Source: Rhodospirillaceae bacterium UBA3470
GTDB taxonomy: Bacteria; Pseudomonadota; Alphaproteobacteria; Rhodospirillales; Casp-alpha2
Assembly (NCBI GenBank): GCA_002378125.1
Contig: DFRF01000102.1
Span: 25,839 to 50,404 of the forward strand
Reading direction: 5' to 3'
DNA: 24,566 nucleotides
The notes beneath the pieces are model-generated. The model had not been told where the DNA came from and did not search any database. It saw only the letters and a program-made list of their open reading frames with translations. Below, in pieces: positions 1 to 6,449 of the stretch. Position 1 is the stretch's first letter. Each line of letters begins with the position of its first letter. The position numbers were made by a program, and so were the translations under genes.

Positions 1-153
1 TTTGCCACGGCGCTTGGGCTCGTCGCCGCGATTCCAGCCGTGGTTGCCTACAACAAATTGTCGAACGATCTCGGTCGCTATGCCGGGCGTATGGAAACAT
101 TCGCGGGCGAGTTTATCGCCATCCTCTCGCGTCAGATCGAAGAGACGGGGTAG
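1..153 (+). CDS. tolQ: TolQ, C-terminal end (5' truncated by window)
   Basis: The open frame from base 1 to a TAG at 151-153 encodes the last 50 residues of TolQ. It includes a hydrophobic stretch (GLVAAIPAVVAYNKL) typical of the third transmembrane helix of the TolQ/ExbB/MotA family, then the short cytoplasmic tail ending in SRQIEETG. TolQ is the inner-membrane proton-channel subunit that, with TolR, energises TolA for outer-membrane constriction during division. The GTG of tolR follows 3 bases after the stop, so the genes are co-transcribed. The identification relies strongly on the downstream tolR-tolA-tolB order, and the start lies outside the window. Confidence 0.93.
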   Translation, partial: FATALGLVAAIPAVVAYNKLSNDLGRYAGRMETFAGEFIAILSRQIEETG

Positions 154-156
154 ATC

Positions 157-627
157 GTGGCGATCCAGGCGAATGGCGGCAATCAACCGCGTGGCACCAG
201 CCAAAGGGGCCGCTATCGGCCGCTGTCCGAAATCAACGTGACGCCGTTCGTCGATGTCATGCTGGTTTTGCTAGTGATTTTCATGATCACGGCGCCATTG
301 CTTACGGTGGGGGTCCAAGTTGATCTGCCTGAAACCAAGGCATCCACCATCAAAGGTAACGATGAGCCCTTGGCGGTCAGCGTCGATAAGGACGGTAAGG
401 TTTACATCCAGGACAGCGAGACGGCCGTGGATGCAGTTGCCGCGAAGCTTCGGGCTATCAGCAGCAACAATTCCGATATCCGTATTTTCGTTCGCGGTGA
501 TGCTGGCGTGAATTATGGTCGGGTCATGGAAGTCATGGGTGTCATCAATGCAGCGGGCTTTCGGAAGGTCGCGCTGATCGCCCGTCAACCAGGTAGCCGC
601 AAACCTGACGTACGCCTTAAGGACTAG
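157..627 (+). CDS. tolR: TolR, Tol-Pal inner-membrane subunit
   Basis: This 156-residue protein belongs to the ExbD/TolR family. After a short cytoplasmic N-terminus it has the hallmark segment SEINVTPFVDVMLVLLVIF (about residues 24-42), a single transmembrane helix with the conserved proton-path aspartate at residue 33. The remainder is a periplasmic domain that dimerises and interacts with peptidoglycan in characterised homologues. Length is normal for the family. Translation probably starts at GTG 157, 3 bases after tolQ, with a weak purine-rich site (GACGGGG) upstream. TolQ and TolR form the motor that harvests the proton motive force for TolA. Confidence 0.95.
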   Translation: MAIQANGGNQPRGTSQRGRYRPLSEINVTPFVDVMLVLLVIFMITAPLLTVGVQVDLPETKASTIKGNDEPLAVSVDKDGKVYIQDSETAVDAVAAKLRAISSNNSDIRIFVRGDAGVNYGRVMEVMGVINAAGFRKVALIARQPGSRKPDVRLKD

Positions 628-636
628 AGGGAATAA

Positions 637-1578
637 GTGAGGTCCATGCGCGGCGGCTTTTTCTTTTCTCTGGTATTCCACGCGGTGGTAGGGATCTTCG
701 CATACCTGGGCATGCCCTATATGAAGCCCGAGCCGTTAATCACAGAGCCAGTAATTTTTGTCGAAGTGGTTGACGTCGCTGAGGAATCGAACGCTCCGCC
801 ACCACAGTCCGAACCGGAGCCTGAGGAGATCAACAAGCCCGAACCGCCGCCGCAGAAAGCGTCGACGCCGCCGCCCGAACCGGTGCCGGAACCCGGGCCA
901 GAGCCCAAGCCTGCACCGGAGCTCGAACCCGTCGTGGAGTTGAAACCGGAACCCAAGGCGAAGCCCAAGCCCAAGCCCAAGCCCAAGCCCACAGCGAAGC
1001 CCAAGCCCAAGCCAGTGTTGGCGGATATCCATCCACCGAAAAAGCCGAAACCGCCGGACGCATTTGCGTCGGTCCTGAAGACTTTAACTGCGATGCAAAA
1101 GGACAAACTAAAGCCGAAAGAGAAGAAGGAGAAGGAAAAGAAAAAGAAAAAGAAAAAGGAGAAGACAGACCAGAAGTCGACGTTTGAAAAATCCATTGCC
1201 GCCGCGCTGAAATCCACCTCACAAAAACGCCACAATCCGTCGCTACCTGTATCCATGAGTGAGACAGATGCCATCCGGAAGCACTTCCAGCGTTGTTGGA
1301 ATGTGCCGGCCGGGGCAAAGGATGCGGAAGGCATGGTGGTGGAATTGGAGATACGTTTTCAGCAAGATGGTGCCGTGCGGTCGGTGCAGGTGTTGGATTC
1401 GGTGCGCATGCGGAGAGATCCGTTTTTTCGAACTTCGGCAGAAGCCGCGCAAAGAGCGGTCTTGCATCCAAAATGCAATAAGCTCAGCATGCCAGCAGAC
1501 CAGTTTCCGGACTGGCAGACCAAGTACCAAAAATGGCAAAAGATGACGTTGGTCTTCGATCCCAGGGATATGTTTTAA
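637..1578 (+). CDS. tolA: TolA, envelope-spanning energy-transducing protein
   Basis: The 313-residue protein has the three-domain TolA layout. Residues about 6-24 form one N-terminal transmembrane helix carrying an S-x3-H motif (SLVFH), the TolQR contact motif of TolA/TonB proteins. Residues about 55-180 are low complexity: first Pro/Glu/Lys-rich with repeated KP dipeptides, then an almost pure Lys/Glu tract. Residues about 205-313 form a globular C-terminal domain with the TolA signature (IRKHFQRCWNVPAGAKDAEG, then MVVELEIRF). The GTG start at 637 has a good site (AGAGGGAA, 626-633). TolA links the TolQR motor to Pal and TolB across the periplasm. The central domain is Pro/Lys-rich rather than the Ala-rich helix of E. 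coli. Confidence 0.95.
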   Translation: MRSMRGGFFFSLVFHAVVGIFAYLGMPYMKPEPLITEPVIFVEVVDVAEESNAPPPQSEPEPEEINKPEPPPQKASTPPPEPVPEPGPEPKPAPELEPVVELKPEPKAKPKPKPKPKPTAKPKPKPVLADIHPPKKPKPPDAFASVLKTLTAMQKDKLKPKEKKEKEKKKKKKKEKTDQKSTFEKSIAAALKSTSQKRHNPSLPVSMSETDAIRKHFQRCWNVPAGAKDAEGMVVELEIRFQQDGAVRSVQVLDSVRMRRDPFFRTSAEAAQRAVLHPKCNKLSMPADQFPDWQTKYQKWQKMTLVFDPRDMF

Positions 1579-1580
1579 GA

Positions 1581-2933
1581 ATGAAGGTAAGTTCGATGCA
1601 GCGATTTCTTGGCCGCGCCGCGCAGGTGTCGGCGATTTTTGTCTTCGCGGGTGTGTTAGCTTCTGGCGTCCGCGCCGAATTACGGATCGATATTACAAAA
1701 GGCGTTGTCGAACCCATTCCGATCGCGTTGATAGACATGGTTGGCCCCTCTGGCGAGCCTTCTCAACACGGGGCGAACATCTCCCGGGTGATTGCGGAAA
1801 ATTTGGAACGTTCTGGTCTGTTCAAGCCTATCGACCGGAAGGCCTTTATCCAGAAAGGTCGTGATATCAAAGACTTGCCGAGGTTCGGCGATTGGCGCGT
1901 GATCAATGCTCAAGCGCTCATCCAGGTCCGAGCGTACACTGTCAACGATGGCCGTCTTCGGGTCGAATTCCGGTTGTGGGATGTGTTGGCTGAGCAGCAG
2001 ATGGTAGGCCTTGCCTATTTCACGATCCCCGACAAGTGGCGGCGGGTCGCTCACATTATCTCCGATCAAATCTATAAGCGGCTCACAGGTGAGAGCGGCT
2101 ACTTCGATACGCGGATTGTCTACATTTCGGAATCGGGGCCGCCGACGCAGCGTGTCAAACGCCTAGCCATCATGGACCAGGATGGCGCCAATCACCAGTT
2201 TTTGACGGATGGCAGTTCGCTGGTGCTGACGCCGAGGTTTTCGCCGTCCGACCAGGAGATCACCTATCTTTCCTACTACGGCAACCTCCCCCGAGTGTAC
2301 ATCTTTAACATCGAAACTGGCCGAGAGGAGATACTTGGGGATTTCCCGGGCATGACCTTTGCCCCCCGATTTTCGCCGGACGGCCGCAAGGTTATCATGA
2401 GCATGTCGAAGAACGGTAATACTGAGATCTATGTCATGGATCTTCAGACCCGCGCCGTCCGACAGTTGACTAAACATTCCGCTATTGACACGTCGCCTAG
2501 TTTCTCGCCAGATGCGAAGAATATCGTGTTTAACTCTGACCGGGGCGGTTCGCAACAGCTCTATGTAATGGATGCCGATGGCTCAAAAGTCCGACGAATC
2601 AGCTACGGTAAGGGGCGGTTCGCGACGCCCGTGTGGTCACCGCGTGGTGATCTAATCGCTTTTACCAAAATTCTGAGCGGATCCTTCTACATTGGCGTTA
2701 TGCGGCCAGACGGTTCAGGCGAACGGCTCTTGGCCAAGGATTTTCTGGTGGAGGCACCGACCTGGTCGCCGAACGGGCGCGTCTTGATGTTTTTTCGCCA
2801 AGGCCGAACCACCAAGGATGGGAAGGGAGGCGGTTCGCGTTTGTGGTCCATCGACCTTACCGGACACAACGAGCGCGAAATTTTGACCCCCATCGACGCT
2901 TCTGATCCGGCGTGGTCACCATTGAATCCCTGA
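1581..2933 (+). CDS. tolB: TolB, periplasmic beta-propeller protein
   Basis: The protein of about 450 residues begins with a Sec signal peptide (hydrophobic core SAIFVFAGVLASG, probable cleavage after VRA). An N-terminal alpha/beta domain follows, then a C-terminal six-bladed propeller built from PD40-type repeats, seen as recurring FSPDG/WSPRG motifs and (I/L)YVMD(L/A) strands. TolB binds Pal through the propeller and TolA through its N-terminal strand. ATG 1581 lies 2 bases after the tolA stop and suits translational coupling. ATG 1596 is an alternative, with GAAGG at 1583-1587 eight bases upstream; both starts leave the signal peptide intact. Confidence 0.96.
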   Translation: MKVSSMQRFLGRAAQVSAIFVFAGVLASGVRAELRIDITKGVVEPIPIALIDMVGPSGEPSQHGANISRVIAENLERSGLFKPIDRKAFIQKGRDIKDLPRFGDWRVINAQALIQVRAYTVNDGRLRVEFRLWDVLAEQQMVGLAYFTIPDKWRRVAHIISDQIYKRLTGESGYFDTRIVYISESGPPTQRVKRLAIMDQDGANHQFLTDGSSLVLTPRFSPSDQEITYLSYYGNLPRVYIFNIETGREEILGDFPGMTFAPRFSPDGRKVIMSMSKNGNTEIYVMDLQTRAVRQLTKHSAIDTSPSFSPDAKNIVFNSDRGGSQQLYVMDADGSKVRRISYGKGRFATPVWSPRGDLIAFTKILSGSFYIGVMRPDGSGERLLAKDFLVEAPTWSPNGRVLMFFRQGRTTKDGKGGGSRLWSIDLTGHNEREILTPIDASDPAWSPLNP

Positions 2934-3007
2934 TCTCGATGGGTGGCGAAATTATCACATGGTCGTCATATCTCTGGGAATAAAAGGTTTTTCATGGAAA
3001 AAAATAC

Positions 3008-3034
3008 TTGGAATTCTTGGTTTCCTCGTATAAG
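3008..3034 (+). promoter_or_regulatory. Possible promoter upstream of pal
   Basis: In the 220-base tolB-pal gap there is a TTGGAA (3008-3013) and a TATAAG (3029-3034) separated by 15 bases, shorter than the optimal 17. A perfect 10-base palindrome CCCTATAGGG lies just downstream at 3050-3059 and could be an operator. Separate pal promoters within tol clusters are known in E. coli, so one here is plausible. The evidence is sequence resemblance only. Confidence 0.25.
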
Positions 3035-3153
3035 ACCTTTCAACCTGTTCCCTATAGGGTTCCGGACAGAATAGCGCTGGCGATAACGTCACGAATTTGC
3101 GTTGGTGGCAGCGGCGATAATCAACGTCGAATCCCGACATAGGGGAGAGATTA

Positions 3154-3675
3154 ATGCGTATCAAATTTTTGAGCATCTTGGCCGCCGTGGCGCTTTTAAG
3201 CGCCTGTGAAACCGCGTCGAAAGGCGATTCGACTAGCAGCGGCGCCGGTACTACCACAGTGAAACCCGCCACATCCGCGCCGGCCGTTGCCGTCAAGCGT
3301 GTTAAGGCTGGTTCGCAAGAAGACCTTGTGGTCAACGTTGGTGATCGCGTGTTCTTCGGTTTCGATCAGTTCAGCTTGTCGAATGACGCCCGTTCGACCC
3401 TTGACAAACAGGCCGCGTGGTTGAAGGCCAACCCGGGTGTCACCGTCCGTTTAGAAGGTCACTGCGACGAACGCGGTACCCGTGAATACAACTTGGCCCT
3501 TGGCGAGCGCCGTGCCAATGCTGTGCAAGACTATTTGACGGCGAATGGCGTAAACCCCGACCGGATTGTTACTATTTCCTGGGGTAAGGAAAAGCCTGTC
3601 GCCAATGGCTCCAACGAAGCGGCCTGGCGTCAAAATCGCCGTGGTGTGACCCGCGTGATCGGTGGCGGCAGTTAA
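3154..3675 (+). CDS. pal: Pal, peptidoglycan-associated lipoprotein
   Basis: The 173-residue protein has a lipoprotein signal peptide with lipobox LSAC (lipidated Cys about residue 18), a flexible Ser/Thr/Ala/Pro linker, and an OmpA-like peptidoglycan-binding domain from about residue 60. The diagnostic motif GHCDERGTREYNLALGERRA is present, including the Asp and Arg that bind diaminopimelate in this fold. Pal anchors the outer membrane to peptidoglycan and is the final partner of TolA and TolB. Its ATG is preceded by a strong site (GGGGAGAG, about 3142-3149). It is separated from tolB by 220 bases and followed by a hairpin terminator, so it may be a distinct, highly expressed unit. Confidence 0.97.
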   Translation: MRIKFLSILAAVALLSACETASKGDSTSSGAGTTTVKPATSAPAVAVKRVKAGSQEDLVVNVGDRVFFGFDQFSLSNDARSTLDKQAAWLKANPGVTVRLEGHCDERGTREYNLALGERRANAVQDYLTANGVNPDRIVTISWGKEKPVANGSNEAAWRQNRRGVTRVIGGGS

Positions 3676-3696
3676 GCTTGATCATTCTCTAGAGTT

Positions 3697-3746
3697 TTAT
3701 GGCGTTTGTCTGGGCTGCGGCCGTTACGGGCAAGCGCCATAATTTT
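3697..3746 (+). terminator. Rho-independent terminator after pal
   Basis: TTATGGCG (3697-3704) pairs perfectly with CGCCATAA (3735-3742). The pairing continues inward through 3705-3712 with 3727-3734, including G-U wobbles, to give a stem of about 16 pairs around a 14-base loop. TTTT follows immediately at 3743-3746. This is a convincing intrinsic terminator 21 bases after the pal stop, placed between pal and cpoB. The T-run is short, so read-through into cpoB remains possible. Confidence 0.65.
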
Positions 3747-3824
3747 GCCTAGAATACGGGGCAGACTGTCTGCAGGATCGGATGAACCTGTCGATACGGC
3801 AGCCCGATTTCAAGATGACGGTCC

Positions 3825-3830
3825 GGAGGA
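3825..3830 (+). promoter_or_regulatory. RBS that decides the cpoB start
   Basis: GGAGGA is a near-perfect Shine-Dalgarno sequence 5 bases before GTG 3836. The in-frame ATGs at 3782 and 3815 have no comparable site, and ATG 3845 lies 14 bases from this one. The GTG at 3836 is therefore the preferred start of cpoB. Confidence 0.6.
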
Positions 3831-3835
3831 TCGCA

Positions 3836-5011
3836 GTGATAGCCATGACTTACTCCTTCAAGTTGGTTCGACGCACCACCAAGCGGTTCGGTGCGGTCTT
3901 GTGTGTGTTAGCGTTCTCGGGGCCCGGTTTCGCACAAGACCTGGGCGCCGTCATGGATCAGTTGGAACGCCTTGAACGCGACATTCGGACACTGAACATT
4001 CAGATTTCGCGCGGGCGTAAAGAGGCCGGCGCCAAGACGCCAATCCCTGCGACCGGCGCCAAGACGCCAATCCCTGCGACCGGCGCCAAGACGCCAATCC
4101 CTGCGACCGACGCCAAGACGCCAATCCCTGCAACCGGCGATAGGAAAATTCCAGGAGCTGGTGTCGTGCGGATTACCCAGCGACTGGACAACCTGGAACA
4201 AGATATCCGAAGTGCTACGGGAAGTATGGAGCAACTTGGTCACCAGATTTTCCAATTAACGGAACGGCTTGAAAAGCTGGTTGGCGATGTAGATTTCCGC
4301 CTTAGTGCCCTTGAGACGAAAATGGATAGTGGACCGTCAGCGGTCTTGTCGCAGGCTACGCTTCCTGGCGCGGTCGTCATGGAAACCTCTACGGGTCCGA
4401 CGGGAGTGTCCGCCGTTACCAAAAGTGGTGCGCCCGTCTCTACAGTCTCGGTCCCGGCAGCAGTCCCATCGCCGGCGATGCCCACGCAGGAACCGCAGAC
4501 CCTGGGTGCCGTGTCCGCGAAGGCTGTTGAAGCCGTGCGCCAGCAGACACCGCAGGCCGCGACCACGGGCCAACAGTCGACGCCTCCGGTGGCCACTCAG
4601 GTCGCGACGTCGACGGCGTTGCCGGCGGGGACACCGAAAGAGCAATACACCTTCGCACTCAATCTGCTTCGCCAAACCAATTATGACCAAGCGGAAATCG
4701 CACTTACTGAGTTTATCGCGATCCGGGGCAAGCACCCGCTGACCGGGAATGCGCGATACTGGCTGGGTGAAACCTATTATGTGCGTGCCGATTATGAGCA
4801 GGCGGCGCAGACTTTCTTTCAGGGATATCAGGTTAGTCCGTCAAATGTGAAGGCGCCGGACATGCTATTGAAACTGGGAATGTCATTGGCCCAACTTAAA
4901 AAGAAGACTGAGGCCTGCGCAACCTTCAATAAGCTCTCCCAGGATTTCCCTCGAGCTTCGACGCGGATCAACAGCGCCGTTGCTAGGGAGCGTAAGCGGG
5001 CCGACTGCTAA
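3836..5011 (+). CDS. cpoB: CpoB/YbgF, Tol-Pal-associated periplasmic TPR protein
   Basis: From GTG 3836 the protein has 391 residues. A basic N-terminus and hydrophobic core (GAVLCVLAFSG) form a signal peptide with probable cleavage after GFA. A first coiled-coil segment (MDQLERLERDIRTLNIQIS) is followed by a Pro-rich linker of four AKTPIPAT repeats, then a second heptad-rich coiled coil (RLDNLEQDIRSATGSMEQL onward), a long Ala/Pro/Thr/Gln linker, and a C-terminal TPR domain of about 120 residues beginning at KEQYTFALNLL. The layout fits CpoB, which coordinates Tol energy with peptidoglycan synthesis at septation. Position directly after pal is typical. The repeat linker is discussed separately. 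Confidence 0.93.
   Translation: MIAMTYSFKLVRRTTKRFGAVLCVLAFSGPGFAQDLGAVMDQLERLERDIRTLNIQISRGRKEAGAKTPIPATGAKTPIPATGAKTPIPATDAKTPIPATGDRKIPGAGVVRITQRLDNLEQDIRSATGSMEQLGHQIFQLTERLEKLVGDVDFRLSALETKMDSGPSAVLSQATLPGAVVMETSTGPTGVSAVTKSGAPVSTVSVPAAVPSPAMPTQEPQTLGAVSAKAVEAVRQQTPQAATTGQQSTPPVATQVATSTALPAGTPKEQYTFALNLLRQTNYDQAEIALTEFIAIRGKHPLTGNARYWLGETYYVRADYEQAAQTFFQGYQVSPSNVKAPDMLLKLGMSLAQLKKKTEACATFNKLSQDFPRASTRINSAVARERKRADC
4028..4135 (+). repeat. 27-base tandem repeat, 4 copies, inside cpoB
   Basis: Four head-to-tail 27-base units (4028-4054, 4055-4081, 4082-4108, 4109-4135) each encode a nine-residue unit (G/D)AKTPIPAT. The first three are identical at the DNA level. The fourth differs by GGC to GAC at its first codon and GCG to GCA near its end. 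The near identity suggests recent expansion by slippage. The unit length keeps the reading frame whatever the copy number. Confidence 0.97.
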
Positions 5012-5030
5012 GCCGGCGCAGGATGGGATA

Positions 5031-6362
5031 GTGTCCGGCATCCCTAACATTGCATTTGATGCCGCCATGGCGGCATTTGCTCCCTTTGAAGCGCGACCGC
5101 ACTTGGCGGTCGCCGTGTCAGGTGGATCGGATAGCATGGCTCTGGTCCTGTTAGCGCATGCCTGGGCTAAAGCCCGGGGCGGACAGGTGACCGCGATTAC
5201 CATTGATCATGGTTTGCGCGCCGGGTCCGACCGGGAAGCGGCGCAAGTGAACACCTGGATGCGGGCACGGGGCATTGATCATGAGGTTTTTCCATGGACG
5301 GGACCGAAGCCGGCAGTAGGACGCCAACGCAGAGCCCGGGACGCGCGATACGCGCTGATCGACAGCTGTTGCCAGAGGCGCCACATTCTCCATGTCCTCC
5401 TGGGGCATACAGCGGATGACCAGGCCGAGACCCATCTCATGCGGCTTTGTCACCAGAGCCGGCCTGACGGGCTGGCAGGTATGTCTGCTGTTCGGGAGTT
5501 GCGCCATTGCCGCGTGCTGCGGCCTCTTCTTGGCGTTTCGCGCGAGGACTTGCGAGCCATGTTGCATGCCCATGACCAGGGCTGGATTGATGACCCTAGC
5601 AATGCAGATCCCCGCTTTGAGCGGACACGTGTGCGCCGTTTGATCGCTAAAGGAAGTTTCTCCGCCAACGCCTTAATTGCGACCGCTAAAGATTATGGAT
5701 ACATGCGAACCGTTGCCGAAGGTGTCGCGGATCAATTTCTTGCCCACCATGCTCGCCTCCATCCGGCCGGGTTCCTGAGTCTCGATCGTGGCCCGTTGGC
5801 TGACGCCGAGTGGGACACGGCGACACGCGCCGTCGGCCGCGCGATTGCGACTATTGGCGGACGCTGGCATTTACCCGGTTCTCAACCGCTTCGCCGGGTG
5901 TTGGAATTGTGCCGAAACGCATCACCCACGTCCGTAACGCTCGGCGGATGCAAGTTGATGGTCGCGGCGAACGAGGTCACAATTTGCCGGGAACGACGGT
6001 GTCTGCCCAATGGAATCCGTTTAGAAAGCGACATGTCATTTATCTGGGATAATCGAATTGCTGTTAGCGCCGGCCGTCTTCCCACCGGTCAATGGCAGCT
6101 CAGTGCCGGCGGCACCCAACGATGGTCGGATGAAGCCCGCCAAGGCGACGTCTACCGTTGCTGGCATCAATTGCCCGCGCCCGTTCGCGAGAGCATGCCG
6201 GTGGTCGCGGGTCCGTCGGGTGTTTTCTTGGCGCCGCTTCTGGCGTATAAGGTTGGGGAGATTGAGAAGTCAGCAGATTTCGAAGTGATGGATGTGCAGA
6301 TGGCGTTTAGCCCCCGTCGACCGCTCTCCATTGCGGGATTTTCTATTGCGAATTGGGTTTGA
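5031..6362 (+). CDS. tilS: TilS, tRNA(Ile)-lysidine synthetase
   Basis: TilS uses ATP and lysine to convert C34 of the tRNA-Ile CAU anticodon to lysidine, changing its reading from AUG to AUA. The PP-loop ATP-binding motif SGGSDS is at residues about 30-35. It is followed by the family segments ITIDHGLR, GHTADDQAET and the conserved WIDDPSNADPRFERTRVRR. The C-terminal part is divergent, as is common. GTG 5031 is chosen because it falls 19 bases after the cpoB stop and has AGGATGGG upstream; a longer frame from TTG 4980 would overlap cpoB. Length (443 residues) is normal. It sits before ftsH. Confidence 0.92.
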   Translation: MSGIPNIAFDAAMAAFAPFEARPHLAVAVSGGSDSMALVLLAHAWAKARGGQVTAITIDHGLRAGSDREAAQVNTWMRARGIDHEVFPWTGPKPAVGRQRRARDARYALIDSCCQRRHILHVLLGHTADDQAETHLMRLCHQSRPDGLAGMSAVRELRHCRVLRPLLGVSREDLRAMLHAHDQGWIDDPSNADPRFERTRVRRLIAKGSFSANALIATAKDYGYMRTVAEGVADQFLAHHARLHPAGFLSLDRGPLADAEWDTATRAVGRAIATIGGRWHLPGSQPLRRVLELCRNASPTSVTLGGCKLMVAANEVTICRERRCLPNGIRLESDMSFIWDNRIAVSAGRLPTGQWQLSAGGTQRWSDEARQGDVYRCWHQLPAPVRESMPVVAGPSGVFLAPLLAYKVGEIEKSADFEVMDVQMAFSPRRPLSIAGFSIANWV

Positions 6363-6384
6363 AGGACTATCTCTATAGATGAGT

Positions 6385-6398
6385 GGGGCTTCGGCCCC
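6385..6398 (+). other. TTCG-tetraloop hairpin between tilS and ftsH
   Basis: GGGGC-TTCG-GCCCC forms a compact five-pair stem closed by a stable UUCG-type loop, 22 bases after the tilS stop. No T-run follows, so it is not a canonical intrinsic terminator. It may protect a 3' end or structure the ftsH leader. Confidence 0.5.
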
Positions 6399-6414
6399 CA
6401 GCTGGTTACAGACG

Positions 6415-6429
6415 AGCCGCCTAGCGGCT
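6415..6429 (+). other. Hairpin in the ftsH leader
   Basis: AGCCGC-CTA-GCGGCT is a perfect six-pair inverted repeat with a three-base loop. It ends 6 bases before the ftsH Shine-Dalgarno site, where it could tune ribosome access. Only the repeat itself is seen; the function is inferred. Confidence 0.45.
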
Positions 6430-6435
6430 GCGACA

Positions 6436-6442
6436 GAAAGGA
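6436..6442 (+). promoter_or_regulatory. RBS supporting the TTG start of ftsH
   Basis: GAAAGGA sits 7 bases before TTG 6450. No ATG in this frame lies near the conserved N-terminus, so the site supports initiation at TTG. Confidence 0.6.
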
Positions 6443-6449
6443 CCGAACC

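Noticed and set aside
717..1334. Long minus-strand frame opposite tolA rich in Phe and Gly
   Set aside because: It is the complement of the Pro/Lys low-complexity region of tolA, with no ribosome site or family motif.
4028..4135. CRISPR-like array
   Set aside because: The 27-base units are directly adjacent without spacers and are in frame within cpoB, so it is a protein-coding tandem repeat.
4980..5030. Longer tilS start at TTG 4980
   Set aside because: It would overlap the end of cpoB by 32 bases and add non-conserved residues; GTG 5031 has a better ribosome site.
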